Source: Sneathiellales bacterium (lineage in GTDB: Bacteria; Pseudomonadota; Alphaproteobacteria; JANQFL01). Taken from it: a stretch of DNA of 64,000 nucleotides. The stretch is from the NCBI GenBank assembly GCA_028277845.1, contig JANQFL010000105.1, positions 1 to 64,000 of the forward strand, in the 5' to 3' direction. Below, piece by piece: positions 9,582-16,643 of this stretch. The notes below the pieces were generated by a model. It made no database searches. It was not told where the DNA came from and saw only the letters and a program-made list of their open reading frames with translations. The translations under genes were made by a program, and so were the position numbers. The stretch's first letter is position 1, and each line of letters begins with the position of its first letter.

Positions 9582-10508
9582 TCAGCGGTCGGCGGCCAGC
9601 TTGACCCCGAAGCCGACGAACACCGCTCCGGTGGCCCGCAGGATGGCCGCCTGAAACCGGTTGTAGGTGCGGGCAACGGGCGCGACCCCCATGAACACCG
9701 CGACCAATCCGTACCAGACGAACGCCATGACCACGACGATGGCGATCAACAGGCCGTGGAACCACAGCGGCGCACTGGCGGGCACGGCGACGGCGAACAG
9801 GCTGGTGAAGAACGCCGCCGCCTTGGGATTGCTCAAGTCGGTCACGATCCCGCGCAACAACGACCGAAATCCGCTGCCCGAATACGCGGCGGCCGCGGCG
9901 GGTCCCACGCTTGACGCCGTGGCATGGCCGGCGGCGCGGATCATCAAGATACCGGCGACGATCAGATAGGTGGCGCCGATGAGCCGCACCACATGGTAGA
10001 GCCATCCCGCTTCCTGAAACAACAGGGCGAGACCGGCGAGGCTGGCGCCCGCCCACACCGTCGTGCCTAGATCAATTCCTCCTTAGATGGAATCATTCTG
10101 ACGGAGCGCATTGGCGCCAAGGCCAAGGCTGGCGCTGACGGCCATACCGGGGGTATGGCCGAGACGGCAGCCGCCGGATTTGGCGCCAAGACGCCCGTCC
10201 CACAAGAACGCAATGGGGGTTTCCGAGCGGGCGCCCCCCACGGCGTCAGACGGCTTTCGCGATGCCCGGCATCGCGCGGCCCCGTCTTCCTGGTGGATGG
10301 GCAGGCCGCTCGAGAAACAGAATGGATTCCATCTAAAGAGGAATTGCTCTAGCCCGACACCCGCGGCCACCAGCAAGCCGTGACGCCTGGACTGGGAGAC
10401 CGACGCATGGGCCGTGACCAGGAAATTGGGGCCCGGACTGACGACGGTAATCAACCAAACGGCGGTCACGGTCGTCAGGCTGGTCCACAGGGCGGGTTCC
10501 CACGTCAT
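9582..10508 (-). pseudogene. LysE/RhtB-family amino-acid exporter, split by a MITE
   Basis: Reading from 10508, the first 53 codons encode a typical LysE N-terminus (WLITVVSPGPNFLVTAHASV, then LLVAAGVGL). The MITE then enters and brings a TAA at 10083-10085. The remainder of the protein resumes at GTTVWAGASLAGLALLFQEAG and runs to 9582. Removing 282 bases (element plus one CTAG) restores a continuous 214-residue exporter in the same frame, the normal length for the family. As it stands the product would lose its membrane helices after the first. The downstream piece could start at the GTG at 10058 but would lack the N-terminal helix, so the gene is probably dead. Confidence 0.88.
10071..10348. 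mobile_element. 278-bp MITE with imperfect terminal inverted repeats and CTAG target duplication
   Basis: The left end begins ATCAATTCCTCCTTAGATGG and the right end, read on the opposite strand, begins AGCAATTCCTCTTTAGATGG. The matching continues for about 30 bases to ATTCTG. CTAG flanks both ends (10067-10070 and 10349-10352). The interior codes for nothing recognisable and carries two perfect hairpins: 10140-10160 (arms GGCCATACC/GGTATGGCC, 3-base loop) and 10258-10276 (arms CGCGATGC/GCATCGCG, 3-base loop). A 4-bp CTAG duplication is known for part of the IS5 family, so an IS5-group transposase elsewhere in the genome is a reasonable inferred driver. The right end of a second copy is at 1-98. 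Confidence 0.88.
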
Positions 10509-10630
10509 GGCGGCGCTCCTCCGTCATTGTCGGCGTACAATATTGTGCTCCCGGTTCGCCGCGCCGTAGGCTAATCTGCGAACCCGCGCTCCGTGACACA
10601 CCGAACTGAAATACAAGTCAAGGTATTCAC

Positions 10631-11242
10631 ATGATCCGCCTTTACGATTACCTCGCTTCGGGCAACGGTTACAAGGTCCGCCTTCTGCTGCATCAGTTGG
10701 GGGTGGAATTCGAACTGATCGAGATGGACAATCTCGAGGGCGAAACGCGGACGCCGGAGTTTCTCGAGCTCAATCCCAATGGCCGCATTCCGCTGGCACA
10801 ATTGCCGGACGGCACCTGCCTCGCCGAATCCAACGCCATGTTGTTCTACTTCGCCGAGGGCACGCCGTTTCTGCCGGACGACCGGCTGGACAAGGCCAAG
10901 GTGCTGCAGTGGATGTTCTTCGAGCAATACAGCCACGAACCCAACATCGCCACATCCCGCTTCATCCTGCACTACACCGAAATCGACGACGAGCGGCGCG
11001 CCGCCTTGAAACAGAAAAAACCGCTCGGCTACGCGGCGCTGGACGTCATGGAGCAGCACCTGAAGGACCGCCGCTTCATGGTGGCCGACCGCTACACCAT
11101 CGCCGACATTTGCCTGTACGCCTACACCCACGTGGCCGACGAAGGCGGTTTCGAACTGTCGCGCTATCCGGCGGTCAATGCCTGGCTCGGCCGGGTGCGT
11201 TCGGAGCCCGGGCATATTCCCATCGACTGGCGGCCGGAATAG
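10631..11242 (+). CDS. Glutathione S-transferase family protein
   Basis: 203-residue GST with an N-terminal thioredoxin-like half (LYDYLASGNGYKVRLLLHQLG) and the conserved cis-proline and glutathione-binding region NPNGRIPLAQLPDGTCLAESNAM split over residues 52-75. The helical C-terminal half contains the family motif DRYTIADICLYAYTH. Such proteins conjugate or reduce electrophilic substrates with glutathione. It resembles the YfcG/GstN type in length and motifs; the substrate is unknown. It diverges from the broken lysE across 10509-10630. Confidence 0.88.
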   Translation: MIRLYDYLASGNGYKVRLLLHQLGVEFELIEMDNLEGETRTPEFLELNPNGRIPLAQLPDGTCLAESNAMLFYFAEGTPFLPDDRLDKAKVLQWMFFEQYSHEPNIATSRFILHYTEIDDERRAALKQKKPLGYAALDVMEQHLKDRRFMVADRYTIADICLYAYTHVADEGGFELSRYPAVNAWLGRVRSEPGHIPIDWRPE

Positions 11243-11294
11243 AGCCGCTGGCCTGATCGGTTTCGCCCGGCTAGCATAGGCGCAGGAGGACGCC

Positions 11295-12251
11295 ATGCCG
11301 CGCCGCGCGAGCGAGCCCTACGAACCGACCGAACAGCAGAAAGCGCTGTTTCCGGAAGTATCCGGCAACGCCATCAACGGACTGGGCGAAACCGAGTTCC
11401 GGCGGCCCAAACCGGTCTATTGGCGCGAACCCGAGACCCTGGCCCATGGCGACCTGCAGCTCTATTTCCGCAGCCTGAGCACGAAAATCCCGGAACTGCT
11501 GGAGCGCTACAAGGATCCCGTCCGCAACCCGTACGAACCGGCACCGATCGCAGCGGACCATGAAGACCGGAGCCCCAAGGACTGGTCGCACCGGGTGAAG
11601 GACTTCGCCCTGAAAAACGAAGGTGATCTGGTCGGCATCGCCCGCTTCAGCCAGGACTGGGTGTTCGACGACAGCGCCGTCGACGACGACTGGATCATCG
11701 TCATCGGCGTGGCCATGGATTACGACCGCATCGCCCAGTCGCCCCCGTCCGCCAACAATCCGACATCGGCGGTGGAGGTGATGGACCAGTACAACCGGGT
11801 CGCCCGGGCCGCGAAGCTGCTGAGCAACTGGATCCGCAAACAGGGCTTCGACGCGACGCCGCGTCCCGGCCCCATGGCCGGCGCGCTGAATTTGATCCCG
11901 CCGGCCCTGGCCTGCGGTTTCGGCGAATTGGGCAAGCACGGCTCGATCATCAACCGGCAGCTCGGTTCGTGTTTCCGGCTCGGCGGCGTGACCACGAAAA
12001 TGCCGCTGACCGCCGATGCACCGGACACCTTCGGCGCCGACGATTTCTGCCGGAGCTGCCGCCTGTGCGCCGACGCCTGTCCGCCCAAAGCCATCTTCGA
12101 GGAAAAGCAGTGGGTGCGCGGCGTGCAGAAGTGGTACGTCAATTTCGATAAATGCATCCCGTATTTCAATGATACCCACGGCTGCGCCATCTGCCTTGCC
12201 GCCGCCCCTGGAGCCGGCCAGGCGTCGCGCCCAAATTGGCCGAAAAGATGA
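11295..12251 (+). CDS. Reductive-dehalogenase-like/QueG-related 4Fe-4S protein with a 3' frameshift
   Basis: The 318-residue reading frame has the RdhA-like catalytic-domain pattern and a first ferredoxin motif CRSCRLCADACP. A second cluster motif begins KCIPYFNDTHGCAICLA, where family members continue AVCPWSRPG. Here the in-frame sequence becomes AAAPGAGQ and stops at 12251. In the +2 frame from about 12206 the expected ending can be read (PWSRPGVAPKLAEKM) to a stop at 12281-12283. One base therefore seems to be missing near 12200, and the last cluster Cys is lost. There is no Tat signal, and no membrane-anchor gene was noticed beside it. This is either a true mutation that cripples the second cluster or a sequencing error. 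The cobalamin or queuosine link is only by family resemblance. Confidence 0.72.
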   Translation: MPRRASEPYEPTEQQKALFPEVSGNAINGLGETEFRRPKPVYWREPETLAHGDLQLYFRSLSTKIPELLERYKDPVRNPYEPAPIAADHEDRSPKDWSHRVKDFALKNEGDLVGIARFSQDWVFDDSAVDDDWIIVIGVAMDYDRIAQSPPSANNPTSAVEVMDQYNRVARAAKLLSNWIRKQGFDATPRPGPMAGALNLIPPALACGFGELGKHGSIINRQLGSCFRLGGVTTKMPLTADAPDTFGADDFCRSCRLCADACPPKAIFEEKQWVRGVQKWYVNFDKCIPYFNDTHGCAICLAAAPGAGQASRPNWPKR

Positions 12252-12294
12252 CCCGCCGGGCCGCCCGCCTAGTCTCGGATTAGCATACACGCCA

Positions 12295-12316
12295 TCGCGA
12301 AAGGGTGATTTCGCGA
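12295..12316. repeat. Perfect 8-bp inverted repeat between the Fe-S gene and merF
   Basis: Arms TCGCGAAA and TTTCGCGA enclose GGGTGA. It lies just past the out-of-frame stop of the Fe-S gene and 51 bases before merF. It has no T-run, so it could be a weak terminator or a regulator site. Confidence 0.5.
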
Positions 12317-12367
12317 CGACCGGGACAGGTATTAGGCTAGCCGGATCGCATTCACGGATCGGCGGCC

Positions 12368-12601
12368 ATGATGCCTCCACCAAATCGGCTTTTGCGCATC
12401 GGCTTGATCGGAACCGTCGTATCGGCGGTGTGCTGCTTCACGCCCGCGCTGGTTGTCGGACTCGGGGCACTGGGATTGTCGGCATGGCTTGCCTGGCTCG
12501 ACTGGGTACTCTTGCCGTCTTTGTTGGGCTTCGCCGTCCTGACCGTGATCGCCTGGGTTCTGCACAAACGCGCGACCGCGGCGCCCGTGGAGGAGCCATG
12601 A
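12368..12601 (+). CDS. merF: MerF-like mercury transport protein
   Basis: 77-residue inner-membrane protein with two predicted helices (about residues 10-33 and 42-65). The vicinal Cys pair in SAVCCFTPALVVGLGALG is the MerF signature that carries Hg(II) across the membrane. The ATGA overlap with the next gene shows coupled translation. No merR, merA or merP is nearby, so this is not a complete mer operon. The role may be transport of another soft metal or thiol-reactive ion. Confidence 0.82.
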   Translation: MMPPPNRLLRIGLIGTVVSAVCCFTPALVVGLGALGLSAWLAWLDWVLLPSLLGFAVLTVIAWVLHKRATAAPVEEP

Positions 12602-12825
12602 CGGAAATCGTGTTGGAATCTACGCTGACCTGTCCGGAATGCGGGTACGTCAAAACCGAAATCATGCCCACCGACGCCTGCCAGTTTTTCCATGACTGCC
12701 GGGGCTGCGGCGTGGTCTTCAAACCCAAGCCCGGCGACTGCTGCGTGTTCTGTTCATACGGCACTGTCCCCTGTCCGCCGGTGCAAAAGGACGGTGGCAT
12801 TGCCTGCCGTTCATCGGCCGGTTAG
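12598..12825 (+). CDS. GDCCVxC-motif small cysteine-rich protein
   Basis: 75-residue protein starting at the ATG that overlaps the merF stop. It has nine Cys: CPECGY near the N-terminus, DCRGCG in the middle and the diagnostic GDCCVFCSYG followed by PCPP. The family is typically found next to merF or other mercury genes and is thought to bind metal; no enzymatic activity is established from the sequence. The four-base overlap supports a two-gene unit. Its end nearly touches the convergent cyclase gene at 12822. Confidence 0.8.
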   Translation: MTEIVLESTLTCPECGYVKTEIMPTDACQFFHDCRGCGVVFKPKPGDCCVFCSYGTVPCPPVQKDGGIACRSSAG

Positions 12826-14153
12826 AGAACCCATACGGTTTCCTGTTCACGTCGGCCACGGATCGCCTGCGGTTCCGCGCGCCGGAACCCCGCGAGCACT
12901 TCGTCACCCGACGTTCCCCTGGCCCGCGCCGCAACGGCATCGCTGACCACCACAAGGCCGTCCAACTCGCGGGTCAAACGTTCCAGGCGGCTGGCGACGT
13001 TGACGGTGTCGCCCAGTACGGCGAACTCCATGCGCCGCTCGGACCCCACATCCCCCAGCACGGCGTCGCCGAAATGCACGCCGACCGATATTTTGATCGG
13101 TGGCAAGTCTTGCGCCGAACGGCCGTGGTTCCACGCCTCGACCGCGGCGATCATGGACCGGGCACACGATACGGCACGGGCGGCATCATCCGCCGCCGCA
13201 TTGGGTGTTCCGAAAGTGGCCATCAGACCGTCGCCGAGAAACTTGTCCAGCGTGCCGCCGTTCTCGAACACGGCCTGCTCCATCCGCCCGTGGAACTCGC
13301 GCAGGGTTTCGACCACCTGTTCGGCCGGCGCGGATTCCGCGTAGCCGGTAAATCCGACGATGTCGGCGAACAGGACAGCCACCTTCTGCGTCCTGACCGG
13401 ACCCAACGGCTGATCGAGATGCGCCAGGCGGTCGACCATGGTGGGCGGAAAGTAGCGCGCCAGATTGGCCCGTTCCCGGGCCGCGCCGACCTGCGCCACC
13501 ACCAAGCGCCGCGACCGCGCCACCACGACGGCCAGAATCGCGGCGATCAGCAGCATGAACGTGATGTCGGCGATGCGCGGTATGGCGGCCATGAGCATAT
13601 CGTCGGCGACCGAAATGTCGGACCGTTCCATCCGGCCCGCCGCCGCATCGGGAGACATGCTGAACAACAGCCAGCGCACGACCTCGGGATCGCGCGTCAG
13701 CCACAGAAACACGACCCCGTAAAACAGGCCCGCCGCCGCACCGGCCCACAGGGTCAGGCGGGGGGCGTAACTCAACGCCGTCAACATGACGAAGAGGAAA
13801 TAGAGCGCCTGAACGCCGTAGCTGTACAGCACCTCGGGCACCAGGCCCGGCCAAAAGGCCGGATTGGCGATGAACAGCTGCACCGTGATGATGAGGAAGT
13901 CCAGGGCAATGAATCCGTAACCGATGTTCGTTCCCGCCGACAGTTTCAACCGGGTCCAGGCATGGGCCCCACCGGACAGCGCCAGCGCCGCCATGAACAG
14001 CGCGTTGTACAAACCGTAGGGCATGGGTTGGAGGATCAGGAACATCACCGCCACCGCCGCCAGGGCCACGACGCGCACTTTCGTCGCCAGCAACAGGCCG
14101 GCACGTTCCTCCTGTTCGAAGGCCGTTTCGACGCGGGAAGGGGGTTGTTCCAT
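12822..14153 (-). CDS. Membrane-bound class III adenylate/guanylate cyclase
   Basis: 443-residue protein. The first half has about six predicted membrane helices (roughly residues 25-230). The second half is a class III cyclase catalytic domain, with the metal-binding VLFADIVGFTGYAES, DKFLGDGLMATFG and GVHFGDAVLGDVGSE, followed by VLGDTVNVASRLE. Both metal Asp residues and the late Asn/Arg pair are present, so it should be active, making cAMP or cGMP. The ATG at 14153 is chosen because an upstream in-frame extension would run through the alpha/beta hydrolase gene on the other strand. The 3' end overlaps the convergent GDCC gene by four bases. Confidence 0.87.
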   Translation of the reverse strand: MEQPPSRVETAFEQEERAGLLLATKVRVVALAAVAVMFLILQPMPYGLYNALFMAALALSGGAHAWTRLKLSAGTNIGYGFIALDFLIITVQLFIANPAFWPGLVPEVLYSYGVQALYFLFVMLTALSYAPRLTLWAGAAAGLFYGVVFLWLTRDPEVVRWLLFSMSPDAAAGRMERSDISVADDMLMAAIPRIADITFMLLIAAILAVVVARSRRLVVAQVGAARERANLARYFPPTMVDRLAHLDQPLGPVRTQKVAVLFADIVGFTGYAESAPAEQVVETLREFHGRMEQAVFENGGTLDKFLGDGLMATFGTPNAAADDAARAVSCARSMIAAVEAWNHGRSAQDLPPIKISVGVHFGDAVLGDVGSERRMEFAVLGDTVNVASRLERLTRELDGLVVVSDAVAARARGTSGDEVLAGFRRAEPQAIRGRREQETVWVL

Positions 14154-14237
14154 GCCGTCTGCCGTAGCATGTTTTGCCCCCGCGCGGAACGGGCAAGGGG
14201 TCCGGTGCGCATAACCCGTCAATTGGGAATCTCGTTC

Positions 14238-15020
14238 ATGTCCGCCTGTCCAGCCTATGAGATCCGCGGTGAGACCGGCCCCGTCATGCTGTTCCTGCAC
14301 GGCATGGGCGGCGATCGAAGCCATTTCCAGGACCAGCTTGCCCACTTCGGCGGTCGCTATCGGGCCGCGGCGTGGGATGCGCCCGGTCATGGCGCGTCGG
14401 TGCCGTGGCACGACCTGTCCTTTGCCGCCATGGCGGAGGCGGCGATCGCACTGCTCGATCAATTGGGAACCGATACCGCCATTGTCGTCGGCCATTCCAT
14501 GGGCGGCATGGTGGCCCAGGAAATGGCTGCCATCGCGCCGCAACGGCTGCGGGCCCTGGTGTTGTCGGGCACCAGCCCGGCGTTCGGCGACCCCAGCGGA
14601 CCGTGGCAACAGCAGTTTCTCAAAGACAGCCTGGCGCCGGTCGAAAACGGCAACCGTCTGGCCGACCATGCCGAAGCGATGATCCACGATGTCATCGGCC
14701 CTGGCCCCGACCCGGGCGGTGTCCGGCGGGCCGTCGACAGCATGGCACGGGTACCGCACGACACCTATCGGGCGTTGGTGCGCAACCTGTTGCAGTTCGA
14801 CCGCCGCGCGACACTGGGATCCATTTCCGTGCCCACACTGGTGATCGCCGGAGCGGAGGACACCAAGTCCCCAGCCGCCATGCTGCAGCGCATGGCGGGG
14901 AAAATCCCGGGCGCCGATTTTGTCTGCCTGCCGGGTGCCGGGCACTTGGCCAACCTGGAGCAACCCAAAGCGTATTGCGCCGCCATGGATCAATTTCTTG
15001 TGACGCACGGGGTATTTTAG
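14238..15020 (+). CDS. Alpha/beta hydrolase
   Basis: 260-residue alpha/beta hydrolase. The oxyanion motif is FLHGMGGDRSHF, the nucleophile elbow GHSMGGMVAQE carries the Ser, the acid is in AGAEDTKSP and the His in LPGAGHLANLE, so the catalytic triad is complete. The fold suits hydrolysis of lactones or esters (the 3-oxoadipate enol-lactonase type is one possibility). The start at 14238 fits the beginning of the domain. It diverges from the cyclase with 84 bases between. Confidence 0.86.
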   Translation: MSACPAYEIRGETGPVMLFLHGMGGDRSHFQDQLAHFGGRYRAAAWDAPGHGASVPWHDLSFAAMAEAAIALLDQLGTDTAIVVGHSMGGMVAQEMAAIAPQRLRALVLSGTSPAFGDPSGPWQQQFLKDSLAPVENGNRLADHAEAMIHDVIGPGPDPGGVRRAVDSMARVPHDTYRALVRNLLQFDRRATLGSISVPTLVIAGAEDTKSPAAMLQRMAGKIPGADFVCLPGAGHLANLEQPKAYCAAMDQFLVTHGVF

Positions 15021-15334
15021 TTCGACCAGAGTCGAACGGAGTAGGAATTGATCTCCAAAGGCGTGTCGAATTTACTGGTTATACATCGGTTTTGTGGTAT
15101 AATATTAGGAAAATCAAATATACAAAACCGATTCATGATTCTGATCAATTAGGCTCGGCCGTCGATACAGTACTATCGGCTCAGCTTGATCATCCGAGGC
15201 GGATAAAGCTTGACGCGTTTACGGAGGTAGGCCATTTCGTGGGTAGCCGATGATCGGGACGACGGGACGGCCTCCGAACGTAGAATTGGAATAATGGCCC
15301 GCGGCAACGCGGCCGAGACGCTTGGAACAGGACC
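15021..15334. other. 314-bp non-coding region upstream of hemA
   Basis: No plausible gene on either strand. The part 15070-15140 is AT-rich and contains a TATAAT at 15098-15103 and an inverted repeat at 15085-15132. It is the likely promoter region of hemA. No clear -35 box was found at the right spacing. Confidence 0.6.
15085..15132. promoter_or_regulatory. Inverted repeat around a TATAAT box, possible hemA operator
   Basis: Perfect 11-base arms ATCGGTTTTGT (15085-15095) and ACAAAACCGAT (15122-15132) enclose 26 bases that contain TATAAT (15098-15103). A dimeric regulator bound to both arms would span the -10 box. The regulator is unknown. Confidence 0.5.
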
Positions 15335-16546
15335 ATGAACTACAAAAAGGTTTTCGCCGACGCCATTGCCTCGCTCCGTGCCGAGCGGCGGTATCGCGTG
15401 TTTACCGAATTGGGTCGCCATGCGGGCGACTTCCCGCGGGCGACCAACTATTCCGAACCCGAGCGGCCGGACGTCACCGTCTGGTGTTCCAACGACTATC
15501 TCGGTATGGGCCAGAACCAGACGGTGCTGGATGCCATGGTCGACGCCGTGCGCACCTACGGCGCCGGAGCCGGCGGCACCCGCAACATCTCGGGAACCAA
15601 CCACCCGCTGGTGTCCCTTGAGGCCGAACTGGCCGACCTGCACCACAAGGAAGCGGCCCTGGTCTTCACGTCGGGTTTCGTGTCCAACGAGGCGGCCATC
15701 AGCACGGTGGCATCGAAACTCCCCGGCTGCATCATCTTTTCCGACGAATTGAACCACGCCTCGATGATCGCCGGCATCCGCAACAGCCGTTGCGAGAAGC
15801 GCCTGTTCAAACATAACGATCCGAAACACCTTGAAGAATTGTTGCGCGAGGAAGACCCCGCCGCGCCGAAACTGATCGTCTTCGAATCCGTCTATTCCAT
15901 GGATGGCGACATCGCGCCGATCGAAGCCTTCTGCGACCTGGCCGACAAATACAATGCCATGACCTATCTCGACGAAGTCCATGCCGTCGGCCTCTACGGC
16001 CCGCGCGGCGGCGGCATCGCCGAACGGGACGGTCTGATGGACCGGGTCGACATCATCGAAGGCACCCTGGCCAAGGCGTTCGGCGTGCTGGGCGGCTACA
16101 TCACCGCCTCCGCCGACATCGTCGATACGGTACGGTCCTACGCGCCGGGCTTCATTTTCACAACCGCCCTGCCGCCGGCTATCGCCAATGCGGCACTGAC
16201 CAGCGTGCGCTACCTGAAGCAAAGCAACGCCGAACGCGAGCGCCATCAGGAACGGGCCGCGACCTTGAAGAAACTGCTGGCCGATGCCGGCCTGCCGGTC
16301 ATGCCGTCGGTGACACATATCGTGCCGGTGCTGGTCGGCGACGCCGCGCTGTGCAAGCAGGCCACCGACATGCTGCTGTCGGACTACAACATCTACATCC
16401 AGCCGATCAACTTCCCGACGGTGCCGCGCGGCACCGAGCGGTTGCGCATCACGCCGTCGCCGCTGCACAGCGACGCCGACATGGCCTATCTGGTCGATTC
16501 TCTGTGCGCCGTCTGGAACCGGCTCGCGCTGCGGTCCGCCGCATAA
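15335..16546 (+). CDS. hemA: 5-aminolevulinate synthase
   Basis: PLP enzyme of 403 residues that condenses glycine and succinyl-CoA, the first step of haem and tetrapyrrole synthesis by the C4 route of alphaproteobacteria. The start region [11 protein letters not shown] is typical. Visible motifs are [24 protein letters not shown], the cofactor Asp in [12 protein letters not shown] and the Schiff-base Lys in [15 protein letters not shown]. Length and order agree with the HemA subgroup. It is monocistronic, with a hairpin terminator shortly after the stop. Confidence 0.96.
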   Translation: MNYKKVFADAIASLRAERRYRVFTELGRHAGDFPRATNYSEPERPDVTVWCSNDYLGMGQNQTVLDAMVDAVRTYGAGAGGTRNISGTNHPLVSLEAELADLHHKEAALVFTSGFVSNEAAISTVASKLPGCIIFSDELNHASMIAGIRNSRCEKRLFKHNDPKHLEELLREEDPAAPKLIVFESVYSMDGDIAPIEAFCDLADKYNAMTYLDEVHAVGLYGPRGGGIAERDGLMDRVDIIEGTLAKAFGVLGGYITASADIVDTVRSYAPGFIFTTALPPAIANAALTSVRYLKQSNAERERHQERAATLKKLLADAGLPVMPSVTHIVPVLVGDAALCKQATDMLLSDYNIYIQPINFPTVPRGTERLRITPSPLHSDADMAYLVDSLCAVWNRLALRSAA

Positions 16547-16574
16547 CGTTCGATTTCCTTCCTCCGAACAGCCT

Positions 16575-16608
16575 CGGCCGCCCTTGAGACACAGGGCGGC
16601 CGCTTCTT
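16575..16608 (+). terminator. Hairpin terminator after hemA
   Basis: Arms CGGCCGCCCT (16575-16584) and AGGGCGGCCG (16593-16602) with an 8-base loop, followed by CTTCTT. It lies 29 bases past the hemA stop and just before hrpB. Confidence 0.65.
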
Positions 16609-16643
16609 GACGTCTGCCCGGTAGCGGGCGAAAACGTCGCTCC

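Noticed and set aside
10083-10508. An intact 141-residue small protein
   Set aside because: It is the lysE N-terminus fused to translated MITE sequence. The second half has no protein-like pattern and ends at a stop in the element.
11295-12283. Respiratory reductive dehalogenase
   Set aside because: There is no Tat signal, no membrane anchor gene was noticed beside it, and the second Fe-S motif is damaged. Only a family resemblance can be claimed.
12822-15008. Extension of the cyclase frame to 15008
   Set aside because: The extra 285 codons are antisense to a good alpha/beta hydrolase. Met at 14153 fits the start of the membrane region.
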